A stretch of 64,000 nt of DNA from Bacillota bacterium (GTDB taxonomy: Bacteria; Bacillota; Clostridia; DSM-8532). The DNA lies in contig JAEZTB010000048.1 in NCBI GenBank assembly GCA_023443745.1, positions 186,001 through 250,000 of the forward strand, given 5' to 3'. Both the position numbers and the translations under genes were made by a program. The notes beneath the pieces were generated by a model that was not told the origin of the DNA, ran no database searches, and saw only the letters and a list, made by a program, of their open reading frames with translations. Shown here piece by piece: positions 52,550 through 61,908 of the stretch (position 1 is its first letter; each line of letters opens with the position of its first letter).

Positions 52550-54261
52550 GAGCCCTCACCCACATCCGTAAGTATGGATTTCTTCAGCTTGGTAAGGGCA
52601 GTCTTGGTCTCTGCAGTGGTCTCTCCCAAGAGACTCGCTATTTCCTGTGCCACACGCATCTGTTTGTCAATGACCTTTTGCGCAATTTCCAGAGTCTCTT
52701 CCCTGACTTTTGCCAGACCCTGCTGGTGCTTTTCCTCACTGGTGATATTTTTCAAAATAATAACCGTAACCTGCTGCTCTTTGATATGAATAACAGTCTG
52801 TTCAACAGTAATTCCAAGGCTGTCATAGGTTACCTTATGGTTCCTGGCCGTTTCTCCTTCACTGATGACATCATCATACAACGAGCCGGGAACGAAGCCC
52901 TCAATTGGCTTACCCAGAATGTCGTCTTTATCTATCATAAACATGTCAAGCGCGGCAGGATTGATTTCCTGAACCTTAAGCTCACAGTCCAAAGCAATAA
53001 TTGCATTGGGCGTATTATCAATAATGAGGTTTGAAATACTCTCGGCTCTTTCTCTAACAAAGGGCAGGCACATTTTGGGATCGGCTTTTCCCTGAAAGAC
53101 CGCGACAGCCTTATCACGGCAAGACGGATAACCGCACCCTCCGCAGTTAAGCTCCTGTTCCGGCTTGGTCTTTCCTATTCGCTTCAAGATTTGGGCGATC
53201 TCCTTCTCATTGGGCATTGGTGCAACAACCGACCGGTCAATGAATTTTCTTTCAAGACCAATATCCACCTCATCTGTCACATAGCCTGAGCCTTCCTTAA
53301 GCTGGCGGACATTTTGTATGAGGTCATCCTTGGCTCTTAGAAAGCTGATCTTTGAGGTCCGCATGCATGGTCCGCCTAAACAGCCCCCTTCACAGGCATT
53401 CATTTCGATAAAGTAGTTGCTCACTTCACCCTTCCGTATAGAGTCCAGAATCTCCATACATCTCCCCACACCGTCCACACTGATGCACTTATAATACCTT
53501 CGGGATTCTCTGGATAAGGTTCTGATAATTCCACCGGGCATGGGATAGAAACGTGAAGCACCGTTTTTTATGCTCTTTACCGGTGAAGGCTCCGCATCAA
53601 GAGTTACCCCCTCCTCCAAGAGCCAGAGCTTTAATTCCTCGAAAGTAATGGCCGCATTAACCTTCCCGCCTGACAGCAAATCGTCAGCCTCATGCTTCTT
53701 TGAGATGCAGGGACCTATGAACACTATTTTGATACGGTTTCCAAAAACCTCACGGAGAGTCTTGGCATGGGCCATCATAGGCGATACTACGGGTGCCATC
53801 AGGTTAATAAGATCCGGATAATACTTTTCTATAAGTAGAACGGCTGAAGGACAGGCCGTCGTAATAATATTTTTCATCTGCTCCTCTATAAGGAGCTTTT
53901 CATAAGCAGCGCTGACCTTGGATGCCCCCACAGCAGTCTCCTCGACATGCATAACTCCGAGTTTTTTCAAGCTATTGCTTATGGTACCAAAGTTTACACC
54001 CTCGAAGAAAGAGGTATAAGAGGGTGCCAAAGTAACGTAGACCTTATCCTTCCGCTTTATAAACCCTTTTACCTTATCCAGATCGCTGACAACTTCCTTG
54101 GCATTCTGAGGGCAGGCCAGAATGCAATTCCCGCACAGAATACACTCCTTTTCCATGACACAAGCCTGCTCCTCTTTAAAGGAAATAGCCTTGACCGGAC
54201 ACTCCCGTATACACTTGTAGCAGTTTTTACAATTAGCTTCCTTAAGCTGAATGATTCCCAC
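52546..54261 (-). CDS. Sensory [FeFe]-hydrogenase-like protein with Fe-S and PAS domains
   Basis: 571 residues. Two 4Fe-4S sets (CKNCYKCIRECP, CILCGNCILACP), then an H-cluster domain in modified form: TACPSAVLLIEKYYP (L1), GPCISKKHEA (L2) and NACEGGCLGGPC (L3). A CGGCGYPSCRDKAVA Fe-S motif (RnfB type, about 380) and a PAS domain (about 410-510, IDNTPNAIIALDCELKVQEIN) follow, then a coiled-coil tail. This is the HsfB/HydS-like architecture thought to sense H2 or redox. Start GTG at 54261 shares its G with the previous stop. Confidence 0.88.
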   Translation of the reverse strand: MGIIQLKEANCKNCYKCIRECPVKAISFKEEQACVMEKECILCGNCILACPQNAKEVVSDLDKVKGFIKRKDKVYVTLAPSYTSFFEGVNFGTISNSLKKLGVMHVEETAVGASKVSAAYEKLLIEEQMKNIITTACPSAVLLIEKYYPDLINLMAPVVSPMMAHAKTLREVFGNRIKIVFIGPCISKKHEADDLLSGGKVNAAITFEELKLWLLEEGVTLDAEPSPVKSIKNGASRFYPMPGGIIRTLSRESRRYYKCISVDGVGRCMEILDSIRKGEVSNYFIEMNACEGGCLGGPCMRTSKISFLRAKDDLIQNVRQLKEGSGYVTDEVDIGLERKFIDRSVVAPMPNEKEIAQILKRIGKTKPEQELNCGGCGYPSCRDKAVAVFQGKADPKMCLPFVRERAESISNLIIDNTPNAIIALDCELKVQEINPAALDMFMIDKDDILGKPIEGFVPGSLYDDVISEGETARNHKVTYDSLGITVEQTVIHIKEQQVTVIILKNITSEEKHQQGLAKVREETLEIAQKVIDKQMRVAQEIASLLGETTAETKTALTKLKKSILTDVGEGS

Positions 54262-54497
54262 TATCTCAGAATCCTTTCTAAAAATATCGCTTCACAGTTT
54301 TGAGCCGTCAGGTTTTCTATGGGCTCACCATCAAGGGTTGCTGCAATTCCGCCCATGCACCTCTGCATGCAAAAAGAAGCCTTCAGCATGACTTTGTCGC
54401 CCAACCCATACTTTTCAATAAGCTGCTTATAGGTTTGAATGACATGATAGGAGCCTTTCATGTGGCAGGAGCTTCCGACACAAATTTGAATGATCAT
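54261..54497 (-). CDS. Small thioredoxin-like [2Fe-2S] protein
   Basis: 78 residues. ICVGSSCHMKGSYHVIQTY and ASFCMQRCMGGIA give the CxxxxC / CxxxC pattern of the NuoE C-terminal fold. Start of the next gene overlaps. Probably passes electrons between HydA complex and the sensory hydrogenase. Resembles the protein at 54558, suggesting duplication. Confidence 0.82.
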   Translation of the reverse strand: MIIQICVGSSCHMKGSYHVIQTYKQLIEKYGLGDKVMLKASFCMQRCMGGIAATLDGEPIENLTAQNCEAIFLERILR

Positions 54498-54557
54498 AGA
54501 ATTGCACCCCTTTACTCATGGATTGATCGGTCCTTTTCTTTATTATTTGGTTGTTCC

Positions 54558-54800
54558 TTAATATTGGCTGAGCACTTCAGCCTTAAAAAATTCTTCAACA
54601 CTGTCCGAGGTCAGAAAGTGCACAGGGCCCTCTCCGACCTTAACAGACACACCATGACCGCATTCCTGCATGCAGAAAACAGCCTTGATCTCTACCCGGT
54701 CCGCCAGATTATGGCTGGAAACAAGCTGTTGAAGTGTATTTATAATATGGTACGAGCCTTTTAAATGGCAGGCGCTGCCAATGCACACACTTATGCTCAT
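54558..54800 (-). CDS. Small thioredoxin-like [2Fe-2S] protein
   Basis: 80 residues: VCIGSACHLKGSYHIINTL and AVFCMQECGHGVSV, again CxxxxC / CxxxC. Nine bases downstream of hydA. About half of the positions match the neighbour at 54261. Confidence 0.82.
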   Translation of the reverse strand: MSISVCIGSACHLKGSYHIINTLQQLVSSHNLADRVEIKAVFCMQECGHGVSVKVGEGPVHFLTSDSVEEFFKAEVLSQY

Positions 54801-54809
54801 ATAGCCTCC

Positions 54810-56507
54810 TTAATCTTGATGGTTGTGGCGGCAATGCAGAAGTTTATGGGTCTTTCCTTTCAATATACCATTATAAAGAGCTATAATCATGGGGTTTTCC
54901 TCAGAACGCTTGATTTGGGAAAGCTTGTCCGCATTGTAAATACCCATGGCGCGGCTCTTTTTGGTCGTTGTCCTGATAGGGATGGGCTGACCGGCTCCGC
55001 CAATACAGCCGCCCTGGCAAGCCATAACCTCTACAAAATCATAATGCTTTTCACCCTTTTTGATCATTTCCAGCAAGGTCTCCACATTTCGGAGGCCATG
55101 AACCACGGCGAGGGACAAAGTCTTTTCCCCAATTTTAACTTGAGCCTCCTTAATGCCCTCCATGCCCCGAACTCCGGAAAAGGCCAGTTCTTTTAAGGAT
55201 TCCTGAGTTCTCTCCTTTACACATCGGCGAAGCACGGCTTCCGCCACCCCGCCTGTGACACCGAAAAGCACACCGGAGCCTGAAGCCAGGCCAAACGGCA
55301 TATCAGGGGCTTCGGATTCCAGTTCAGAGAAGACAATGCCTGCTTCCTTGATCATTGAAGCCAGCTCCTTAGTGGTAATAACCACATCCACGTCTTTCTC
55401 ACCTTCAACGGCGAGCTCCGGCCTGGCACACTCATACTTCTTTGCAGTACAGGGCATAATTGAAACCACCATGGTGGACTTGCCGTCTATGCTATTGCTC
55501 TTTCGGTAGTGCTCTTTTATTATAGCACCAAACATTTGCTGTGGGGACCGACATGTCGAAATCTGGTCTAAAAGCTCGGGATGTCTGGTTTCTGCATAAT
55601 TCATCCAAGCCGGACAGCAGGAGGTAAAGAGTGGCAGTGTTTCATTCTTATCCAGCTTCTCTAAAAACTCCCTCGCCTCTTCCATAACAGTGAGATCGGC
55701 TGCAAGAGAAGTATCGTAAATTTCATCAAAACCGAGCTTTCTTAAAGCGGCGACGATCTTTCCTGCCACATTCTCTCCCGAGGGAATATTGAATTCCTCG
55801 CCCAGAGCAACACGCACAGCCGGAGCAATTTGTGCAACTACCCGCGTATTGGGGTTGTGAAGCTTTCTCCAGACACGGTGGGTTTCATCCTTGACCACGA
55901 GAGCTCCTGTTGGGCATACAGCCGTACATTGGCCGCAATTCACACAGCCGGTATCCTTAATCTTTCTGTCAAAAGCCGGCATAACCTGCATTTTGGAGCC
56001 CCTATGGGCAAAGTCCAGTATGCCCATGCCCTGAATTTCAGAGCACATACGTACACAGTCACCGCAAAGGATACATTTGTTGGGATTTCTGACAATTGAG
56101 GTACTACTGTCATCAATGGGAAGTTCGGCCATATCATTTTCAAAGCGCACCCTTTTTATACCGAACCGTGCAGCCAGCTCCTGGAGCTTGCACTTGCCGC
56201 TTTTTTCACAGGTGGTGCAGTCCCTGCAGTGACTGGCAAGCAGGAGTTCCAAAATCATTTTACGATGCTTTTGAAGTTTGGGTGTATTGGTATAAACCAC
56301 CATTTCATCCTTAGGGGGCTCTGAGCAAGAGGCCAGAATACTGCCCCACTTGTCCTCCACCACACACATTCGGCAGGCCCCGTAGGTGGAAAGCTCCGAA
56401 TAATAACAGAAGGTGGGCAGCTCCACGCCTGCTTTTCGGATGAGATCCAGGATGTTTTTCTCATTGGTAAACTCAACTCTCTGACCGTCTATAAACATAA
56501 TACCCAT
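54810..56507 (-). CDS. hydA: [FeFe] hydrogenase catalytic subunit
   Basis: 565 residues from ATG 56507, preceded by GGAGG at 9 bases; the frame is open further upstream inside the preceding gene. N-terminal [2Fe-2S] (CYYSELSTYGACRMC), His-ligated cluster (HCRDCTTCEKSGKC), two 4Fe-4S sets (CILCGDCVRMC, CVNCGQCTAVCP), then H-cluster motifs TSCCPAWMNYAE (L1), MPCTAKKYE (L2) and MACQGGCIGGAGQP (L3). Reduces protons to H2. Modular M3-type, partner of the NuoF- and NuoE-like subunits, so the complex is probably electron-bifurcating (NADH plus reduced ferredoxin). Confidence 0.95.
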   Translation of the reverse strand: MGIMFIDGQRVEFTNEKNILDLIRKAGVELPTFCYYSELSTYGACRMCVVEDKWGSILASCSEPPKDEMVVYTNTPKLQKHRKMILELLLASHCRDCTTCEKSGKCKLQELAARFGIKRVRFENDMAELPIDDSSTSIVRNPNKCILCGDCVRMCSEIQGMGILDFAHRGSKMQVMPAFDRKIKDTGCVNCGQCTAVCPTGALVVKDETHRVWRKLHNPNTRVVAQIAPAVRVALGEEFNIPSGENVAGKIVAALRKLGFDEIYDTSLAADLTVMEEAREFLEKLDKNETLPLFTSCCPAWMNYAETRHPELLDQISTCRSPQQMFGAIIKEHYRKSNSIDGKSTMVVSIMPCTAKKYECARPELAVEGEKDVDVVITTKELASMIKEAGIVFSELESEAPDMPFGLASGSGVLFGVTGGVAEAVLRRCVKERTQESLKELAFSGVRGMEGIKEAQVKIGEKTLSLAVVHGLRNVETLLEMIKKGEKHYDFVEVMACQGGCIGGAGQPIPIRTTTKKSRAMGIYNADKLSQIKRSEENPMIIALYNGILKGKTHKLLHCRHNHQD

Positions 56508-56511
56508 CGGT

Positions 56512-58383
56512 TCATTCCTCCTTAATGGCCTTAAAAGCGCAAGCCTCGATACAAGCCCCGCATTTGATGCACTTGTCCTGGTTAATGGTATAGGGTTCCT
56601 TGATTTTTCCTTCAATTGCTGAAACCGGGCATAATCTTGCACATTTTGAGCAGCCCTTGCATTTCTCAGCATCTATGGTAATGTGCTTTAAAGCCTGGCA
56701 TGTGCCTGACTCACAGCGTTTATGCACAACATGGTCAATGTATTCATGCCTGAAATACTTCAATGTGCTCATAACAGGGTAGGCGGCTGTCTTTCCAAGG
56801 CCGCAAAGGGCGGTTTTGGTGATGGTTTCGGACAGCTCTTCCAGCATATCCACATCGTCCATGGTCCCTTTTCCTGCCACGATTTTTTCAAGAATCTGCT
56901 GCATTCTTTTGGTCCCTTCCCGACAGGGCACACACTTACCACAGGACTCGTTCCGGGTAAAGTTCATGAAGAACCGCGCAACCTCTACCATGCAGGTATC
57001 CTCATCCATGACCACAAGTCCACCTGAGCCGATCATGGCTCCTACCTTCTTAAGGGAGTCGAAATCCAGAGGGAGATCCAGATGCTGCTCTGTAAGGCAT
57101 CCTCCTGAGGGACCACCAATCTGCACTGCTTTAAAGGCCTTCCCATCCTTGACACCACCGCCGATATCAAAGATGACTTCTCTCAATGTGGTTCCCATAG
57201 GCACTTCAATAAGACCGGTATTATTCACATTACCTGTCAAAGCAAAAGCCTTGGTGCCCGGACTGTTTTCGGGGCCAATGCTTTGATACCACTGGGCACC
57301 GTTGATAATGATGGCCGGAACATTGGCAAAGGTCTCTACGTTATTAAGGACAGTCGGCTTACCCCATAAGCCCTGTTCAACAGTTCTGGGGGGCTTGACC
57401 CTCGGCATCCCTCTGTCGCCTTCAATTGAAGCTGTTAAGGCGCTGCCCTCTCCACAGACGAAGGCACCGGCACCTTGATTAATATGCAAATTGAAATTAA
57501 AGCCTGATCCTAAAATATTCTCACCTAAAAGCCCTAGGTTTTGCGATTCCCTTATGGCAATTTTCAATCTTTCCACAGCCAAGGGGTATTCGGCTCGGAC
57601 ATAGATATAGCCTTCTTGTGCGCCAGTTGCATAAGCTGCAATCATCATGCCTTCGATCATTTTATGGGGATCACCTTCCATGATGCTGCGATCCATAAAA
57701 GCACCCGGATCTCCCTCATCACCATTGCATACCACATAACGGACGGGCTCAGCCTGTCGCTTGACCTGATACCATTTACGTCCCGCCGGATAGCCTCCGC
57801 CCCCCCGACCCCTGAGATTGGAATCGGAAATAGTCTTTATCACCTGATCCTGCCCAAGCTCAGAAATAGCTTTGGAAAAAGCGGCATATCCGCTTCTTGC
57901 TATATACTCCTCTATGGATTCGGCATCAATATGGCCGCAGTTTTCAAGCACCATGCGAGTTTGTTTTTTATAAAAAGGAATATCGTCCTGGCTCATGACA
58001 ACCTCATCCCCATTCTTGCTCATGAGCCTTATTACAGGTTGATCACCCAAAACTGTTTTTTCAAAGATTTCATCACAGTCATCAAGGGTTACCTTAAGAT
58101 ATAAATAGCCAAAGGGCTCAATACGTACCAATGGACCCATTTCACAATAGCCATGGCAGCCGCTTTTTTTAACGCCTATCCCCTCTTTTTCTTCCTTTAG
58201 CGCTATCTCAACAAGGTTTTCGCTGCCCTTTGCAAGTGCTTTAAAACGGTTGTAAATATCCAGGGAACCTCCTGCTACGCAGCCTGTACCTGCGCAGACC
58301 AGTATCTTTTTTCTTTGAAGGGATAGTGCCTTTATACAAGATTCACGAAACTGGTCCAATGCCTGAATGTTGTCTAGTCTCAT
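56512..58383 (-). CDS. hydB: NuoF-like subunit of NADH-linked hydrogenase (HydB)
   Basis: 623 residues. N-terminal thioredoxin-like [2Fe-2S] (CAGTGCVAGG, CHGYCEMGP), the FMN/NADH domain GRGGGGYPAGRKW and NGDEGDPGAFMDRS, the N3-type cluster SCGKCVPCREGTKRM, and two C-terminal 4Fe-4S sets (CKGCSKCARLCP, CIKCGACIEAC). It oxidises NADH. The ATG overlaps the upstream gene by 4 bases and AAGGAGG at its end serves hydA. Confidence 0.93.
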   Translation of the reverse strand: MRLDNIQALDQFRESCIKALSLQRKKILVCAGTGCVAGGSLDIYNRFKALAKGSENLVEIALKEEKEGIGVKKSGCHGYCEMGPLVRIEPFGYLYLKVTLDDCDEIFEKTVLGDQPVIRLMSKNGDEVVMSQDDIPFYKKQTRMVLENCGHIDAESIEEYIARSGYAAFSKAISELGQDQVIKTISDSNLRGRGGGGYPAGRKWYQVKRQAEPVRYVVCNGDEGDPGAFMDRSIMEGDPHKMIEGMMIAAYATGAQEGYIYVRAEYPLAVERLKIAIRESQNLGLLGENILGSGFNFNLHINQGAGAFVCGEGSALTASIEGDRGMPRVKPPRTVEQGLWGKPTVLNNVETFANVPAIIINGAQWYQSIGPENSPGTKAFALTGNVNNTGLIEVPMGTTLREVIFDIGGGVKDGKAFKAVQIGGPSGGCLTEQHLDLPLDFDSLKKVGAMIGSGGLVVMDEDTCMVEVARFFMNFTRNESCGKCVPCREGTKRMQQILEKIVAGKGTMDDVDMLEELSETITKTALCGLGKTAAYPVMSTLKYFRHEYIDHVVHKRCESGTCQALKHITIDAEKCKGCSKCARLCPVSAIEGKIKEPYTINQDKCIKCGACIEACAFKAIKEE

Positions 58384-58859
58384 GCCTGCTCCTCCTTAAG
58401 CTGATTAAGTAATGAAATGGCGCTTTCCGGCGTAACCTTTGCGTATACTTTATCATTAACGGTTATAACAGGTGCCAGACCGCAGGCTCCAAGACAAGAT
58501 ACCGTTTCAAGGGTAAAAAGCATATCATCGGTGGTATGCTTGGATTCGGAAAGCTTTAACTCATTTCTCAGGGCGTTGAGGATTGGAATGGATTTTCTGA
58601 CATGACAGGCCGTACCGTCGCAAATCCTGATAATAAACCTGCCCTTGGGCTCCAGAGAAAAATTCTCATAGAAGGTTGCCACACTATAAACCTTGGCCTC
58701 GCTTAAGCCAAGTCTTTCAGCGATATAGCTCAGTATATCGGGTGGAAGATAACGGAATTCCTTTTGAATATCCTGCATCACGGCAATGATGGATGATTTT
58801 TTAAAGCCATGCTGCTCCAATATTTCATCCACTTTGGGATTGATTTTGTATGTAGGCAT
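58380..58859 (-). CDS. hydC: NuoE-like [2Fe-2S] subunit of hydrogenase (HydC)
   Basis: 159 residues. Helical start PKVDEILEQHGFKKSSIIAV, AKVYSVATFYENF, and cluster Cys CDGTACHVRKS (CxxxxC) and CLGACGLAP (CxxxC), the NuoE plan. First gene of the hydrogenase operon; follows a promoter and Rex site. AGGAGGATCC before the ATG. Confidence 0.93.
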   Translation of the reverse strand: MPTYKINPKVDEILEQHGFKKSSIIAVMQDIQKEFRYLPPDILSYIAERLGLSEAKVYSVATFYENFSLEPKGRFIIRICDGTACHVRKSIPILNALRNELKLSESKHTTDDMLFTLETVSCLGACGLAPVITVNDKVYAKVTPESAISLLNQLKEEQA

Positions 58860-58919
58860 GAAAGGATCCTCCTGTGCTTTAATTTTTAATCCATTTCTTT
58901 ACTATCTCATGGCTCTTGT

Positions 58920-58937
58920 TTGTTAAAGACTTAACAA
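58920..58937. promoter_or_regulatory. Rex operator
   Basis: TTGTTAAAGACTTAACAA is a perfect match to the Rex consensus TTGTTAA-N4-TTAACAA. It lies just downstream of the predicted start of the hydrogenase operon, 61 bases before the first ATG. Rex represses at low NADH/NAD+ and lets go when NADH rises. Confidence 0.9.
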
Positions 58938-58949
58938 TAAGCCGACTTC

Positions 58950-58978
58950 ATTGTACTTAAAGACAGGTTTTTTTGCAA
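58950..58978 (-). promoter_or_regulatory. Promoter of the hydrogenase operon
   Basis: Minus strand TTGCAA (58973-58978), 17-base spacer, TACAAT (58950-58955). Predicted start near 58943 immediately before the Rex site. Confidence 0.65.
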
Positions 58979-58992
58979 TCCAATATTTATGG

Positions 58993-59006
58993 TATTGTAT
59001 ACAATA
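58993..59006. promoter_or_regulatory. Perfect palindrome upstream of hydrogenase promoter
   Basis: TATTGTATACAATA, 14 bases, about 15 bases upstream of the -35. Palindromes with a TTGTATACAA core are typical of GntR/FadR-type regulators. An activator or second repressor site is possible. Confidence 0.45.
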
Positions 59007-59203
59007 TTCATTTTCACTTCCATTATTTGATACGGTTTTTTATATGTCCCTCTTTTTCAGCTTTTGAATTTTCAATAATCTCAGTCACGGAAAAGCTTGA
59101 CGCATAAATAGTTTCAGCTATCAATATACCTCAGCAATTTTGGAGAAAAAAAATCATATCCATCCAGAAATTACATAAGAGCTAAAGAGCTTTGTTGCAT
59201 AGA
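59007..59203. other. AT-rich spacer
   Basis: With the regulatory sites above, part of a 425-base gap between hydC and the stalk/LysM gene. No further feature recognised. Confidence 0.35.
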
Positions 59204-59246
59204 AAGAGGCCTGCTCTCGAATCAATCGACAAGAAGCAGACCTCTT
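59204..59246 (-). terminator. Terminator of the stalk/LysM gene
   Basis: Minus strand AAGAGG-TCTGCTT against AGCAG-G-CCTCTT with one mismatch, followed by TCTATGC; begins about 39 bases past the stop. Confidence 0.55.
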
Positions 59247-59284
59247 AAAGAAGACATTTTAGAAATAAGAACCCCACCTTTAAA

Positions 59285-60631
59285 TCACCGTCCGGCAGCC
59301 TTCATCACCATGTTTTGATGCTGTTGAATGTAAACCTTTGATGTGGTAGCGCTATGGGAGGTGCTATTTTTCATATAGAGATCGAAGTGCCCGTTTACGC
59401 CATTATCAATAGTATCAACCCCATGGGGCATGCCCGACAAGGACGTGGCAATATTCATACCATCATGATAGATGACTACCGCTCTAGGGGACCAATTCCA
59501 TGTACCGAAAAGGGATTTCATGACAGTCGTATCACTGGCTGTCAATGGCTCAATGTCCGCATGGTTGTACCCCCCTATCATTCTGGCCTTGAATTGCTTG
59601 CCTGTATCAACATCCGTAACTGTGAAGGTATCACCACGCTCAAGGATATATTGCCCCTCCAGGTTCCAATCCACCGCAGTTCCCCTGCGGGCCGGTGCGT
59701 TATCCTGCCCTGCATGTACAGTGGTAACTCTGGGAGCATAACCGGAAATAGCAATTTTATCACCATCATTAAACCATTCATCTTCACTCATGTAGTTGTA
59801 CTTCAAAATATCCTCGGCAGGAACGCCAAACTTTCGGGATATTGATTCTCCTGTATCACCGGGTTGCACAATATAGGTCACATCCGGCCACTGGGTATTG
59901 CCGGTGGGTGCAGGTGTGGCTGTCTGATTTTTTTCGGGAGCGGTATTGGTTGCAGGGGCTGGTTTCGTATCCTTAGAAATGTTGACAATCTGGGTCGAGG
60001 GATCCAAAGAAACCTTATAGCCTAGGTTTTCTGCTATAAAGCGCACGGGAGCATAGGTCACATCATCAATGACAATTGAGGCAGGCATAGTCTTTTGTAC
60101 ACCATTGACACGCGCCTTGGTTGAACCGCGCATAAAGGCAATCATAGTATCATTTTTATTAATACCAACCGTGTTGGAGCTGTTGTTCCACCAGACACTG
60201 CCTCCTATGGCCTTGCCAAGGTCATACAGAGGTACGTAGGTGGTGTTGTCATAGATAAAAGGACGTGCTTTAAAGGTCTGAAGGCTTCCGTTAACTGATA
60301 CCCTGATATTATAGTTATAAGTGCTTTGAGTTTGGGTGATACTCGAAGCAGGCGTTTCAGCCGCTTTGGCTGTTACAGGCGCAACCATGAAAAATGACGA
60401 TAGCAGTACTGCTCCCGCCATGATTTTGACCAGATTGATTTTCTTATTGGGGAATTTTTCACGTATATAGTCGGTTATATTCTGATTGAGCCGTTTTTTA
60501 TTGTCTTCATCAATACGTCCGAACTCATCTGCAAATTCCACATCGTTCATGTCCGTGTCCATGAACAGAATGAGATCATATCCATCGTGAGTTTCGATTA
60601 ATTGATAACTTCTGAACAAATCCAAAATCAT
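59285..60631 (-). CDS. Stalk-domain and LysM protein
   Basis: 448 residues from ATG 60631; alternatives are ATG 60667 and TTG 60625, and the AAAGGGG sequence fits the TTG spacing best. N-terminal cytoplasmic-type segment (YQLIETHDGYDLILFMD ... IDEDNKKRLNQNITDYI), one helix (about 65-85), then a copper-amine-oxidase-like stalk domain (VSVNGSLQTFKARPFIYDN, PASIVIDDVTYAPVRFIAENLG), a linker rich in Thr, Pro and Ala, a LysM (YIVQPGDTGESISRKFGVP) and a C-terminal domain (ARMIGGYNHADIEPL, AVVIYHDGMNIATSLSGM). Likely wall- or spore-attached. Next to the ger operon. Confidence 0.72.
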   Translation of the reverse strand: MILDLFRSYQLIETHDGYDLILFMDTDMNDVEFADEFGRIDEDNKKRLNQNITDYIREKFPNKKINLVKIMAGAVLLSSFFMVAPVTAKAAETPASSITQTQSTYNYNIRVSVNGSLQTFKARPFIYDNTTYVPLYDLGKAIGGSVWWNNSSNTVGINKNDTMIAFMRGSTKARVNGVQKTMPASIVIDDVTYAPVRFIAENLGYKVSLDPSTQIVNISKDTKPAPATNTAPEKNQTATPAPTGNTQWPDVTYIVQPGDTGESISRKFGVPAEDILKYNYMSEDEWFNDGDKIAISGYAPRVTTVHAGQDNAPARRGTAVDWNLEGQYILERGDTFTVTDVDTGKQFKARMIGGYNHADIEPLTASDTTVMKSLFGTWNWSPRAVVIYHDGMNIATSLSGMPHGVDTIDNGVNGHFDLYMKNSTSHSATTSKVYIQQHQNMVMKAAGR

Positions 60632-60733
60632 TACCCCTTTCAGCCATAAAATATGATGCTCGACCATAGGAGTATTATTTCCTCTTTCAAGGAAACTATT
60701 ATGAGGATTTATCAGAGACTTAAAATCATTTTC

Positions 60734-61888
60734 CTATGAGCTTGTACTTGCATCAGCGCTTATGTTTGTACTTGTATTTCCATTTCCATTCCCATTGGCA
60801 TTGTTCTTCGCAATACGCGTTTTGACTTCAGCCGTTATCCAAATAATAACAGGTATAATAATCTGAAACGGGATTGCATAATAGACATAAAATTTGGCTG
60901 CCCATTCAAACATCTCCATAGTGCTTTTGTAAACTGTTATAGAAAAGATAGCCATTAATAGACCCAATGGTGCAGCTATCCTATGATAATCCTTAATATT
61001 GAATATGCTGGCTACACCGGTGGTAAATGCAGACAGACAAACGCAACATTTTATAAACGCACTGGTAATAAATACTATGGATACAGTAACCTCAATTCTT
61101 TGAAGAAAATTGCCGATATTGATTAACCTCGTGGATGAATAGGACGCAAAATAAGATATAGAGGTATCTCCAGCACCCAGGACGAGAACATTTCGCACCG
61201 CAATTAAGGTGACAATTGCACCTCCGATCAGCAAGCTTAAAAAGTAGACCTTGTATGAACTGCCACTCTTCGACAAGCTTCCTAAAATCGTTATAAACAG
61301 GATTGTTTCGGCAAAGGGAAATGAAAAAATCTCGAAAGCGCTTTTAAAAACAGGCTGTAATCCATTATACAAAATAGGTTTCAGATTTTTAAACTCAATA
61401 AGGGGTGAAGTTAAAAGTGTTATGGTGAAAATAAATAAAATCATTATCGGGAAGAATATGGATATCCACCTTCCAATGAGCTCTATACCCCCTCTGACAG
61501 CCCAAATAACCAAGAGTGATACAGTAAAGGCAATAATGCATATCGGTGTTTCCGGCAGCGAAATAGTTGTCATGAACTCTGTAATATTTCTAATGACCAA
61601 TGCTCCCAAGTGGAAGGCATACCAGACATAAAGAAGGGATATCATTTTCCCCACCACTTTGCCAAAAAGCGTTTCCAATATATCATAGAGCCCCTTCCCA
61701 GGGATAAGTTTTAAGATTCTGGCGTAAACGATAAACATAACGCCAGCAAACACTATAGCAAGGATAAAAGCTATCCATACATCCTGTTTGGCTCGTGAAC
61801 CCACTCCCAGAACAGCAGTGCTTCCAATGATAAAGGTTGACATCATGACAGTAGCCTGTTTTTGGTTTATGACTTCTTTACTTATCAT
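60734..61888 (-). CDS. GerB-type germinant receptor permease
   Basis: 384 residues, ten helices of the APC-like endospore germination permease family. Starts ISKEVINQKQATVMMSTFIIGST; SLPETPICIIAF and KFYVYYAIPFQIIIPVIIW are typical. B subunits bind the germinant in the spore inner membrane. AAGGAA precedes the ATG. C-terminal tail is Asn/Gly/Thr repeats (NANGNGNGNTSTN). Confidence 0.88.
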   Translation of the reverse strand: MISKEVINQKQATVMMSTFIIGSTAVLGVGSRAKQDVWIAFILAIVFAGVMFIVYARILKLIPGKGLYDILETLFGKVVGKMISLLYVWYAFHLGALVIRNITEFMTTISLPETPICIIAFTVSLLVIWAVRGGIELIGRWISIFFPIMILFIFTITLLTSPLIEFKNLKPILYNGLQPVFKSAFEIFSFPFAETILFITILGSLSKSGSSYKVYFLSLLIGGAIVTLIAVRNVLVLGAGDTSISYFASYSSTRLINIGNFLQRIEVTVSIVFITSAFIKCCVCLSAFTTGVASIFNIKDYHRIAAPLGLLMAIFSITVYKSTMEMFEWAAKFYVYYAIPFQIIIPVIIWITAEVKTRIAKNNANGNGNGNTSTNISADASTSS

Positions 61889-61908
61889 GTAAGATTCCTT
61901 CCCGTCGG

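Noticed and set aside
57541..58104. 187-codon plus-strand frame inside hydB
   Set aside because: Antisense to the conserved FMN/NADH domain of the NuoF-like subunit.
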